Assembly: GCA_003452965.1 (NCBI GenBank)
Contig: DMMW01000037.1
Location: 3,185-12,744, forward strand
Reading direction: 5' to 3'
Source of the DNA: Elusimicrobiota bacterium
Lineage (GTDB): Bacteria; Elusimicrobiota; UBA8919
DNA: 9,560 bases
The notes beneath the pieces are model-generated. The model saw only the letters and a list, made by a program, of their open reading frames with translations, did not search any database and had not been told where the DNA came from. Positions 1 to 6,751 of the stretch are shown piece after piece (the first letter of the stretch is position 1; every line of letters begins with the position of its first letter). A program made the position numbers and the translations under genes.

Positions 1-14
1 AGTAGGAATCTATT

Positions 15-45
15 TGGATACCCAATTACTACTCTCGGGTATGAC
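15..45 (-). repeat. Palindromic repeat, element A
   Basis: Read on the minus strand it begins GTCAT and ends ATCCA, as do the other copies in this window. The stem is ATACCCGA (42-35) against TTGGGTAT (25-18), 8 pairs including one G-U, with a 9-nt loop. The stem sequence differs from the other copies but the geometry is identical. It lies beyond the 3' end of the diguanylate cyclase gene. The role is unknown; a REP- or MITE-like mobile or transcript-end element is plausible. Confidence 0.6.
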
Positions 46-57
46 GACTTTATGCAT

Positions 58-88
58 GTCATTCCCGAATGTTTCAATCGGGAATCCA
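58..88 (+). repeat. Palindromic repeat, element B
   Basis: GTC followed by the stem ATTCCCGA (61-68), a 9-nt loop (69-77), the stem TCGGGAAT (78-85) and CCA. It is a perfect 8-bp stem. It differs from the copies at 4129-4198 at stem position 7, where G-C here is A-T there, a paired change that keeps the helix. It sits opposite in orientation to element A, 12 bases away. Confidence 0.75.
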
Positions 89-114
89 GTTTCTGACAAT
101 AACACAATTTAATA

Positions 115-138
115 GATTCCCGCTTTCCCGGAATTGAC
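115..138 (-). repeat. Degenerate palindromic repeat, element C
   Basis: Read on the minus strand it runs GTCAATTCC ... GGGAATC, with a 5-bp stem ATTCC/GGAAT around GGGAAAGCG. It looks like a decayed copy of the GTCATTCCC...GGGAATCC family. It lies 23 bases beyond the stop codon of the diguanylate cyclase gene on that gene's strand, so it could form a hairpin at the end of the operon transcript. No run of T follows, so I do not call it a terminator. Confidence 0.4.
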
Positions 139-161
139 AAAAATAGAATTTTTCAATGTTC

Positions 162-1496
162 TTAATCTTTCCATATTATTCTATTTCTACCTGTAGATTT
201 TGCCTTATATAATCGTTCATCCGCTTTACGGATTAGTTGATTATGTTCTACGGCGTCTTCGGGGAACAATGAAATTCCGATGGAAACAGTTATATGCTGG
301 TTATTTATTAGTTCCTTCTCAAATTCAGTTCTTATGTTTTCTGCAATATTAATGCATTCACTTTTTGTGGTTTCAGGAAAAATTATCGAAAATTCTTCTC
401 CACCATATCTGGAAATAATATCGGTCTCGCGGCAAATTCTTTTTAAAACCTGGGCAAATCTTTTTAACGCTTCGTCACCTTGTTGGTGGCCATATGTATC
501 ATTAAATTTTTTAAAGTGGTCAATATCTGAAAGAATTAAACAAACAGGTTTTTTAAATCTGGATGCCCTTATAATTTCGTTTTGCAACCGTTCATCAAAA
601 AATTTACGGACATAAACCCCAGTCAATCCATCAATAATTGAAAGTTCTTTTGTTTTTTCAAGCAATGTAAAGTTTTCAATTGTCATTTCCGCAACATTCA
701 CAAGAATAGAAATAATTGACATATCTTCTTGAGAGAACCTATTTTCTTTATCGGAGTCCAGTCTTAAAACACCGATAATGCTTTTATTGTTCATTATAGG
801 TACTGCAATCGTTGATTTAAGTTCATTTGGTATTTTTGAGTAATCAAATCTATAATCTCGTAAAGTATTTTGAATCAGTAACGGCGATTGTTTTTTAACA
901 ACCCAAGCATCAAAAATATCCGGTGGACGATCGTCTGTTGGAAGAAACGTAATTAATCGTGCATTGTTGCAATTCAATATTTGTTTTGAAATAATCAGTA
1001 TTTTATCTTTCAATTCCTGCAGATTCGTTACTTTGACAATTTCTTTAGTTGCAGATGTAAGATTTTTATATTGACGAATTCTTTCAGAAATTTTTTCAAA
1101 CCTAATTTTGTTGGATGAGAATTCTTTTTTAATATTTTCAATATCAGAAACCATGTCTTTGAGTTCACGGTTATTCGCTGCCTGTTGGTATTTAATTCTA
1201 TCATTAAATAGGTGTAGTATCCAAATAATAAGCCAAACAGAGGCGATTTCACCTACAAGTATCATTCTTCCGATATTTTCCGTAAAACTCATTCCAATAA
1301 GCCCGACCAGAGTTATTAATAATGCTGTTAAATCAATAATTAGCGATTCGGTAATAAAAGAAGAAACAATAATTAATAAAATAAAAAAAGAAAAAATGTC
1401 CGCTGTTTTGTTATGAAAAATAAAAATAAAAGAAGAAATAGCTAAAAAAAGAATAATAACTATTATAGGTCCTAATGTTTTCTTGATTTTTGTCAT
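162..1496 (-). CDS. Membrane GAF-GGDEF diguanylate cyclase
   Basis: Predicted to make cyclic di-GMP from two GTP at the inner face of the cytoplasmic membrane. The 444-residue protein has about four hydrophobic segments (roughly 9-27, 32-49, 52-71, 76-97), a charged, probably coiled-coil linker (100-145), a GAF-like sensor (about 150-280, with AVPIMNNKSIIGVLRLDS near 231-248) and a GGDEF domain (about 284-444). The active-site loop is GGEEF (365-369), a catalytically competent form. An RxxD product-inhibition site (RETD, 356-359) lies the canonical five residues upstream, so feedback inhibition is expected. The DIDHFKKFNDTYGH motif (324-337) and the C-terminal YKAKSTGRNR are typical. The ATG overlaps the recN stop as ATGA, with an AGG ribosome-binding core 4 bases upstream, so translation is probably coupled to recN. 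The GAF ligand cannot be told from the sequence. Confidence 0.93.
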   Translation of the reverse strand: MTKIKKTLGPIIVIILFLAISSFIFIFHNKTADIFSFFILLIIVSSFITESLIIDLTALLITLVGLIGMSFTENIGRMILVGEIASVWLIIWILHLFNDRIKYQQAANNRELKDMVSDIENIKKEFSSNKIRFEKISERIRQYKNLTSATKEIVKVTNLQELKDKILIISKQILNCNNARLITFLPTDDRPPDIFDAWVVKKQSPLLIQNTLRDYRFDYSKIPNELKSTIAVPIMNNKSIIGVLRLDSDKENRFSQEDMSIISILVNVAEMTIENFTLLEKTKELSIIDGLTGVYVRKFFDERLQNEIIRASRFKKPVCLILSDIDHFKKFNDTYGHQQGDEALKRFAQVLKRICRETDIISRYGGEEFSIIFPETTKSECINIAENIRTEFEKELINNQHITVSIGISLFPEDAVEHNQLIRKADERLYKAKSTGRNRIIWKD

Positions 1497-3175
1497 TTTG
1501 CCTGCTTAACAAGCTCTTTTGCGTGTTTTAAAGAAGTGTCGGTACTTTTTTCACCGCCAAGCATTCTTGAGATTTCAGCTATTTTTTTATTTTCATCAAG
1601 CTTTAATACGGATGTTATTGTTTTATCATCATCTACGTATTTTGATATATAAAAATGGGTTGCTGAAAATGCGGCAAGTTGCGGAAGATGTGTAATACTC
1701 AATATCTGGTGGTTTTTTGAAAGTATTTTAAGTTTTTTTCCTATTATCTGTCCCATAGGTCCAGAAAGACCAGCGTCAATTTCATCAAAAATTAAAGTTG
1801 GTGTCTTATCGGCTTTCGCAAGCACTGTTTTTATTGCAAGCATCATTCTGGACATTTCGCCGCCCGATGCCACCATTTTTAACGGTTGTAATTCCTCGCC
1901 TACATTTGTAGAAATTTCAAACTCAATGTTATCAATGCCATGAGAATTAAAATTATAATCACCTTCAAAATTAGTTTCACGCTCGACAATAATGAAAAAT
2001 TTTGATTTTGCCATTCCAAGTTCCGAAAGTTCTCTTTCAATTTCTTTTGAAAGCTTTTTAGCGGTAATCATCCTTTTCTCAGAAAGTTCAAGTGAAAGTT
2101 TTTTTAGCTTGGAACCGATATTTTTAAGTTCCTTCTCCATTTTTTCAATATTTTCGTCTGCTCTTTCAAAGAAAAATATTTGTTTTCTAATATAATCTGC
2201 ATATTCCAGTAGTTCCTTCAAATTTGGGGCATATTTCTTCTTCAAATTTTTAATTAATTCAATTTTATTAATAACTTCTTCTAACCTATCCGGATTAAAC
2301 TCTATATTATCTTTATATGCGCGAAAGGTATCTGATATTGTTTTTGTTTCTTCCAGTATTTTTGAAATATTTTCAGATTCTTCATTATTCGAATTATCTA
2401 TCATTGAGAGATTCTCTATTAGTTTTTTCGCTTTGCCTAAATTTTCGACAGCTGAACCGTCAGAATCATATAATAGCGAATAAATATCCCGAGATAAATT
2501 AAAAAGTTTTTCTGCATTAGTCAATCGGGTATATTCTTTTTCAAGGTCATTTTCATCAGTTTCGGATAATTTAGCACTTTCAATTTCTTTTAATTGGTAT
2601 CTGTATAAATCCAGTTTTTGCAAACGGTCCTTTTCGGAATTTTTTAAATCGTTAAGCTGATTTTTAAGAGTAGTGAATCTTTCGAAAATACTTTTAATTT
2701 CTAAACTTAATTCCGCAACATCCCCGTAATTATCAAGCATTTCCCTTTGATTTTCAATTTTTAACAACGATTGATGTTCATTCTGACCATGAATATCTAC
2801 CAGTTCATCGCCTATTGTTTGAAGCATTCTTAATGTAGAAAAAGTACCGTTAATGAAACATTTTGTTTTACCGTCTGCTGTTATTTCCCGTTTAAATATT
2901 AGATTATCATCATCTGAAGGAATTCCTGTGGAATTTAGAAGTTTTTTAATTTTAGACATATTTTTAATGTTGAAAACTGCGGTTAATTCACAGCTATCAG
3001 CATTTTTCCTGATTATTGAAGTATTAGCGCGATCACCTAAAATAAGACCCAATGCATAAATAATTATTGATTTACCGGCACCCGTTTCACCGGTAAGAAT
3101 ATTAAGACCCTCACCGAAATCAATGGTAAGAGCATCTATGATTACATAATTTTTAATAGAAAGTGTTTGTAACAC
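1493..3175 (-). CDS. recN: DNA repair ATPase RecN
   Basis: SMC-like ATPase that acts at DNA double-strand breaks and helps RecA-dependent recombination repair, on the nucleoid. At 560 residues it is close to the usual length (about 550-575). The N-terminal half of the ATPase has Walker A GETGAGKS (29-36) and the RecN-typical DIHGQNEHQSLL (127-138). A long, charged coiled-coil stretch follows (about 150-395), then the ABC signature ASGGEMSR (436-443), Walker B with LIFDEIDAGLSG (461-472) and the ITHLPQLAAF segment (494-503). All catalytic motifs are intact. The start is GTG at 3173-3175, giving MLQTLSIKNYVIID, which fits the conserved RecN N-terminus, though I see no clear Shine-Dalgarno. nadK lies 97 bp upstream and the diguanylate cyclase overlaps its stop codon by 4 bp. 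Confidence 0.97.
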   Translation of the reverse strand: MLQTLSIKNYVIIDALTIDFGEGLNILTGETGAGKSIIIYALGLILGDRANTSIIRKNADSCELTAVFNIKNMSKIKKLLNSTGIPSDDDNLIFKREITADGKTKCFINGTFSTLRMLQTIGDELVDIHGQNEHQSLLKIENQREMLDNYGDVAELSLEIKSIFERFTTLKNQLNDLKNSEKDRLQKLDLYRYQLKEIESAKLSETDENDLEKEYTRLTNAEKLFNLSRDIYSLLYDSDGSAVENLGKAKKLIENLSMIDNSNNEESENISKILEETKTISDTFRAYKDNIEFNPDRLEEVINKIELIKNLKKKYAPNLKELLEYADYIRKQIFFFERADENIEKMEKELKNIGSKLKKLSLELSEKRMITAKKLSKEIERELSELGMAKSKFFIIVERETNFEGDYNFNSHGIDNIEFEISTNVGEELQPLKMVASGGEMSRMMLAIKTVLAKADKTPTLIFDEIDAGLSGPMGQIIGKKLKILSKNHQILSITHLPQLAAFSATHFYISKYVDDDKTITSVLKLDENKKIAEISRMLGGEKSTDTSLKHAKELVKQAK

Positions 3176-3272
3176 AGTAAAAAGACAAGTATAAATTAAA
3201 AGTTATAATTAAAATAAAATCAAAACAAGTTTTAATTCATTAATTGAAGTTATTTTAACTTTTAACTTGCTT
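3176..3272 (-). other. nadK-recN intergenic spacer
   Basis: A 97-bp, very AT-rich spacer. It contains a short AT-only inverted repeat, AAGTTA-TTT-TAACTT (3247-3261), just after the nadK stop, and several AAGTT/AACTT half-sites. On the minus strand TTGTTT and TATAAC hexamers occur but at a poor 15-bp spacing. I see no convincing terminator or promoter, so nadK and recN may be one transcript or two. Confidence 0.4.
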
Positions 3273-4058
3273 TTATCTTGCTCCCCAATTGAGTTTTTTT
3301 CTTAAAACCTCAAAATAATCGTCATTTCTAATAGTAATTAGTTTTATTGGAATATCGGAATTTTTTACCTTAACAATGTCATCTTTACTAAGCTTTACAT
3401 TAATCTGACCATCAACGGATAAAATAACATCACCGTGATTTGAGTCGATTTTTATTTCTATAATAAAATTATCAGGAACAATTACGGGTCTCTGAGTTAA
3501 TGTATGCGGAGCAATAGGTGTAATTAAAATATTTCTTATTTTCGGATGAACAACAGGTCCTCCGGCAGCAAGTGAATAGGCGGTTGAACCTGTGGATGTG
3601 GAAATAATGATACCGTCTGCAATAATTTCTGTTATTGATTTTTTATTTATTAAAAGATTCAGTTTTATTACTCTTGCACTCTGTCCGTTTTTTATAACGG
3701 CATCGTTTAAAGCGACAAATTTGTTTTTAAATTTATTTTTACGATAAACTTCTATTGACAGCATATTTCTTTCTTCAATTTTGTATTTTCCGGAAATTAT
3801 TTTCTTCAATGCAGGAAAAACATTTTTTATGTCTGTTTCAGCAAGAAAACCCAATTTTCCAAGATTAACGCCAAAAAGAGGAATATCCCTTTTTGCAAGA
3901 TTTCTTGCCGTTTTTAACATCATTCCATCACCGCCAAGGACAATGGCAAATTTTAATGAATTAGAAATCTTTTGTTTCTTTAACCAGTTAGATATTTTTT
4001 TTGAAAACTCAACTGCTTTCAATTTTTCTTTATTAGCTATAATTAAAATATTATGCAT
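3273..4058 (-). CDS. nadK: NAD kinase
   Basis: Phosphorylates NAD to NADP in the cytoplasm using ATP or polyphosphate. The 261-residue protein is slightly short for the family because the segment before the GGDG motif is brief. Family motifs are in order: LGGDGMM (41-47), FGVNLGKLGFLAE (62-74), the ND pair (118-119, where NE is commoner), DGIIISTSTGSTAYSLAAGG (148-167), ITPIAPHTLTQRPVIVP (179-195), SVDGQ (214-218), and the C-terminal RKKLNWG. Nothing essential appears to be missing. The start ATG at 4056-4058 is supported by GGAGG four bases upstream. It lies between comEC (143 bp upstream, separated by repeats) and recN (97 bp downstream); nadK-recN adjacency is known from many bacteria. Confidence 0.96.
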   Translation of the reverse strand: MHNILIIANKEKLKAVEFSKKISNWLKKQKISNSLKFAIVLGGDGMMLKTARNLAKRDIPLFGVNLGKLGFLAETDIKNVFPALKKIISGKYKIEERNMLSIEVYRKNKFKNKFVALNDAVIKNGQSARVIKLNLLINKKSITEIIADGIIISTSTGSTAYSLAAGGPVVHPKIRNILITPIAPHTLTQRPVIVPDNFIIEIKIDSNHGDVILSVDGQINVKLSKDDIVKVKNSDIPIKLITIRNDDYFEVLRKKLNWGAR

Positions 4059-4062
4059 ATTG

Positions 4063-4067
4063 CCTCC
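4063..4067 (-). promoter_or_regulatory. nadK ribosome-binding site
   Basis: GGAGG on the minus strand, 4 bases before the ATG at 4058. It fixes the nadK start and gives nadK its own strong initiation site after the repeat array that separates it from comEC. Confidence 0.7.
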
Positions 4068-4111
4068 AAATCATATGAATAACAAAATAAACAAATCATT
4101 TTATAATCGTT

Positions 4112-4200
4112 GGGAATCCAAATCGTCCGTCATTCCCAAATGTTTTAATTGGGAATCCAAACCGTCCGTCATTCCCAAATGTTTTAATTGGGAATCCAAA
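4112..4200 (+). repeat. 39-bp tandem array of palindromic repeats (elements D, E and a half copy)
   Basis: A 39-bp unit occurs at 4112-4150 and 4151-4189, with a third start at 4190-4200. The two full units differ only in one T/C. Each palindrome starts GTC and ends CCA, with stem ATTCCCAA, a 9-nt loop and stem TTGGGAAT: 4129-4159 and 4168-4198. A half copy (TTGGGAATCCA, 4110-4120) precedes them, with a decayed left arm from about 4096. The array begins directly beyond the comEC stop and fills most of the comEC-nadK gap, so the comEC mRNA would carry two or three hairpins at its 3' end. No transposase is nearby. It belongs to the same family as the copies at 15-45 and 58-88. Confidence 0.85.
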
Positions 4201-4201
4201 A

Positions 4202-6418
4202 TTAATTAGTTACCTCAATATATTCCCCATCAGAATTAATAGTAATTGTTCCATAATCTGATGTCGAGAATATTTTGTGATTCTTCAATTGTTCCAATAC
4301 TTTAAGTGATGGACTATCGGTTGATATTATAGCATATTCTGGCAATATTTTTAACAAAAATTTATCAGAAAGCACTTTTTTCCCATAATTAGGAACCAAT
4401 AAAATATTTTGATGAGCAAAGTTATCTGAAATCATATTTTGAGTTTCTTTTGATATATCATTGCAGATTAAAAGCGAGAAATCACAATATTTAATATTCA
4501 TAATAAGTGAATCTTTAAATGGCAGAATAGATATCTTGCAATTATCTTCATCAAAATACTTATTTATTGAAATAAATTCAACTGGAATATTTTTTTCACT
4601 AATAGTTTTCAATAAGTCAAAATATTCACCTTCTTTAGATGCAAAATTTGTAGTTATGAACCTTTTAATCTTAAAATTCCTGCAGACAGAAATTAATCCG
4701 CGGTAATGATTCAAATATCGGTTTGTCAATACTATATTGTCGATGTTTGTGATTTTTTTGTTCCACAAGTAAGGTGAAACAACGTTTTCGCCGATATCAT
4801 ATTCCGGATTCCAACTACCACCGCCATCTACTAACATATTTGAACCGTTTGGGAACTCACAATAAATGGCATTGCCCAGACCGACATCCAAAAATGTAAT
4901 AGATAACATATTTTTATTTCTTTTAAGATTGTTAAATAGCGGAATAATAGATAATATTATCATAGACAAAATTAGAATCCATTTCCATATATATTGTTTT
5001 ACTTTAAACAATCCTATAATAATTATATAAAAAAGTATGATAAAATATATAGGTGGAGTAAAAACTCTAATTGTAGAATGTGGAATATTTGCAAAAAAAT
5101 CGATTAAATATATTATTAAAAAAACTAAACCGTCCGATATTTTTGCAGTAATAAATAACATTGGTGTTACTATAATACTTGCCAAATATAATATAAAGCC
5201 AGAAATTAATGATATTTCTATTAAGGGTAAAATAAATATATTTGAAATCAGCGCAATTATTGAAATCTTATTAAAATAATAAGCCAGAAGTGGTGCAACC
5301 GCAATCTGTGCCGCTAATGATACCAAAAAAATACTTAGAATCCAGTTAACCCCGCTCCACAGCTTTACAGCAATGGTTTTAAGGTTATTACTCTTGGCAT
5401 CTCGTGGGGCGGGGTTGAGAAATTTCGGTAGTTTATATTTGCTTAAAAAGAAAAAAAATTTTGGAAAAAAGTATATAATACCGATAGTTGCAGCAAAAGA
5501 CATCTGAAATCCCGCATCAAATAATGTCACAGGATTATTAATTAGTATAATCAGTGCGGCAAAAAAAATACTATGATAAATATCAACGTTTCTTGAAAGA
5601 AGCATTGTAATTATAACAACCAATGTCATTACAGTTGCCCTGACCACCGGCGGATTAGCACCCGTAATCATCGCATAAAATAGAATTATAGGTATCAACA
5701 ATCCAAACGCTATTTTCTTTTTAATTCTAAAAACATTTCTAAATATCCAAAAAAATATCAAAGCAATAAAAGCGACATTTGAGCCACTAACAACCAGAAC
5801 ATGCATAACGCCTGCATCGGTAAATATTTTCTGAATATATGGAGTAAGTCCTGATTTCTCGCCGATTGTTATACCTGAAAGAACCGCGGATTGTTGTTCA
5901 GAAAGGTTATTATTATATGTTTGTAAAATATTTTTTCTTAATTTATATGAAAGTTGCCAGATAAAAGATGGTTTACTATCCAACACCTTTATATTATCTT
6001 TACTTGTTACAGATAATATAGAATAAATTTTTTTTCTAAACAAATATTTTTTATAATTAAAAGTACCGGGAACAGTTGGCGACTTAGGTATAAAGAATTT
6101 TCCTGTTATACTGACTATATCTCCATATAATAAATTAGTTTTTACATAAACATTAACTAAAACATTCCCTTTTGTAGATATGTCGTTAATTTTATCGGTT
6201 TCAAGAATAAATGAAATTTTATTATCTTTTTGTTCCGGGTCGGAAATAATTTTACCGGTAAGTGTTATTTCGTTCCCTGGAGTATTTAACGCTACATTAT
6301 TTTTTGGAATTCTATTGAATACACCTAATAATTCAAGAATAATAATTAAACATATATATATAACAGTTAGTTTTATCAGAGTTATCTTCATATTATAAGA
6401 GCGTTGGGAAATCATCAC
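4202..6418 (-). CDS. comEC: ComEC/Rec2-family DNA-uptake channel with degenerate beta-lactamase domain
   Basis: Polytopic membrane protein expected to carry single-stranded DNA across the cytoplasmic membrane during natural transformation. The 738-residue protein has an N-terminal membrane segment (about 11-32), an OB-like DUF4131 region (about 45-145), the Competence membrane domain (about 175-495) and a C-terminal metallo-beta-lactamase-like domain (about 504-738). Competence motifs are clear: SGITIGEKSGL (181-191), HVLVVSGSNV (206-215), PPVVRATVMTL (256-266), DAGFQMSFAATIGI (301-314), SLAAQIAVAPLLAYYFNKIS (367-386). In the last domain DVGQGD has become DVGLGN (511-516), the THPHADH metal motif is TNRYLNH (565-571), and the usual HHG is NYG (677-679). 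The proposed nuclease activity is therefore doubtful. The track start is GTG (6416-6418); ATG follows at once and another in-frame ATG lies at 6389-6391. No strong Shine-Dalgarno decides between them. Confidence 0.93.
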   Translation of the reverse strand: MMISQRSYNMKITLIKLTVIYICLIIILELLGVFNRIPKNNVALNTPGNEITLTGKIISDPEQKDNKISFILETDKINDISTKGNVLVNVYVKTNLLYGDIVSITGKFFIPKSPTVPGTFNYKKYLFRKKIYSILSVTSKDNIKVLDSKPSFIWQLSYKLRKNILQTYNNNLSEQQSAVLSGITIGEKSGLTPYIQKIFTDAGVMHVLVVSGSNVAFIALIFFWIFRNVFRIKKKIAFGLLIPIILFYAMITGANPPVVRATVMTLVVIITMLLSRNVDIYHSIFFAALIILINNPVTLFDAGFQMSFAATIGIIYFFPKFFFFLSKYKLPKFLNPAPRDAKSNNLKTIAVKLWSGVNWILSIFLVSLAAQIAVAPLLAYYFNKISIIALISNIFILPLIEISLISGFILYLASIIVTPMLFITAKISDGLVFLIIYLIDFFANIPHSTIRVFTPPIYFIILFYIIIIGLFKVKQYIWKWILILSMIILSIIPLFNNLKRNKNMLSITFLDVGLGNAIYCEFPNGSNMLVDGGGSWNPEYDIGENVVSPYLWNKKITNIDNIVLTNRYLNHYRGLISVCRNFKIKRFITTNFASKEGEYFDLLKTISEKNIPVEFISINKYFDEDNCKISILPFKDSLIMNIKYCDFSLLICNDISKETQNMISDNFAHQNILLVPNYGKKVLSDKFLLKILPEYAIISTDSPSLKVLEQLKNHKIFSTSDYGTITINSDGEYIEVTN

Positions 6419-6430
6419 CGCTCTTGATTA

Positions 6431-6555
6431 CGGGGATACCCCGATGGCATGATTAAATTTCAATAAAATTTAATCAATCGGCCCTTCGGGCAGTCCCATA
6501 CAATGGGACTGGGTAAAAGGCGATCCTTAGACCGTGCTTAGGACAAGTTTACGGT
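6431..6555. other. Cluster of inverted repeats, possible structured RNA (unassigned)
   Basis: Five helices lie back to back: CGGGG/CCCCG (6431-6443, 3-nt loop); an 11-bp stem TGATTAAATTT/AAATTTAATCA (6450-6476, 5-nt loop); GCCC/GGGC (6481-6491); a 9-bp stem CAGTCCCAT/ATGGGACTG (6491-6511, 3-nt loop); and TCCTTAG/CTTAGGA with one mismatch (6524-6543, 6-nt loop). CCGAT (6441-6445) can also pair with ATCGG (6477-6481), which would break the first hairpin. The last loop contains ACCGT, which can pair with ACGGT at 6551-6555 to form a pseudoknot. It lies directly before comEC on the minus strand and 200-300 bases before the small ORFs on the plus strand. Perfect stems do not tell the strand. I compared it by memory with TPP, FMN, SAM, cobalamin, fluoride, GEMM, ydaO and SRP RNAs and see no match. 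Confidence 0.4.
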
Positions 6556-6588
6556 GATTTAAAAAAAGCCAAAATCTGTGTAATCAGA

Positions 6589-6608
6589 ATTGTTGGATTT
6601 TCAACAAT
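6589..6608. other. Hairpin ATTGTTG/CAACAAT
   Basis: A 7-bp perfect inverted repeat (6589-6595 and 6602-6608) with a 6-nt loop, in the comEC/secreted-protein divergent region. No T-run follows on either strand, so it is not an evident intrinsic terminator. It overlaps the -35 of the plus-strand promoter candidate. Confidence 0.35.
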
Positions 6609-6618
6609 CTCATATTAT
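6590..6618 (+). promoter_or_regulatory. Weak promoter candidate for the secreted-protein leader
   Basis: TTGTTG (6590-6595), 17-bp spacer, TATTAT (6613-6618). The -10 matches sigma-70 consensus at five of six bases, the -35 at three of six. In such AT-rich DNA chance matches are common. If used, the transcript would start near 6625 and would not include the hairpin cluster. Confidence 0.25.
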
Positions 6619-6640
6619 CAAAAAAAAAGTTTAATATCAA
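6612..6640 (-). promoter_or_regulatory. Promoter candidate for comEC
   Basis: On the minus strand TTGATA (6640-6635), 17-bp spacer, TAATAT (6617-6612). The -35 matches consensus at five of six, the -10 at four of six; GATAAT at 6619-6614 is an alternative -10 at 15 bp. A start near 6605 would give comEC a leader of about 190 nt containing the hairpin cluster at 6431-6555. It overlaps the divergent plus-strand candidate. Chance is a real alternative. Confidence 0.25.
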
Positions 6641-6751
6641 ACAATTATGAAAAAATTAAATATGGCAAATATTTTTGGAACAAATTTTTAAGTCAAGTCG
6701 TCTTTGTTATTGAAACACAAAAAAATTAATGGAACTTTTTAGCAGGGAGCA

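Noticed and set aside
280..615. Open frames antisense to the diguanylate cyclase, recN, nadK and comEC genes
   Set aside because: Each lies fully or mostly within a gene with intact conserved motifs on the other strand, and none shows a recognisable domain.
4112..4200. CRISPR array
   Set aside because: The 39-bp units repeat throughout without variable spacers, are palindromic, and have no cas genes nearby.
6511..6545. Resemblance of GGCGATCCTTAG to a conserved 16S rRNA segment
   Set aside because: Only about a dozen bases match and the neighbouring rRNA sequence is absent, so it is not an rRNA fragment.
6571..6585. AAAATCTGTGTAATC motif, similar to phrases common in intergenic DNA of many bacteria
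   Set aside because: A single short copy with no repeat partner in the window; nothing can be concluded from it.
6419..6680. A c-di-GMP (GEMM) riboswitch, expected from the nearby GGDEF gene
   Set aside because: CGGGGATACCCCGATGG superficially recalls the 3' end of GEMM aptamers, and GGCAAAT occurs at 6664, but the conserved core, GNRA-capped P2 and ACGCAAAGCC junction are absent.
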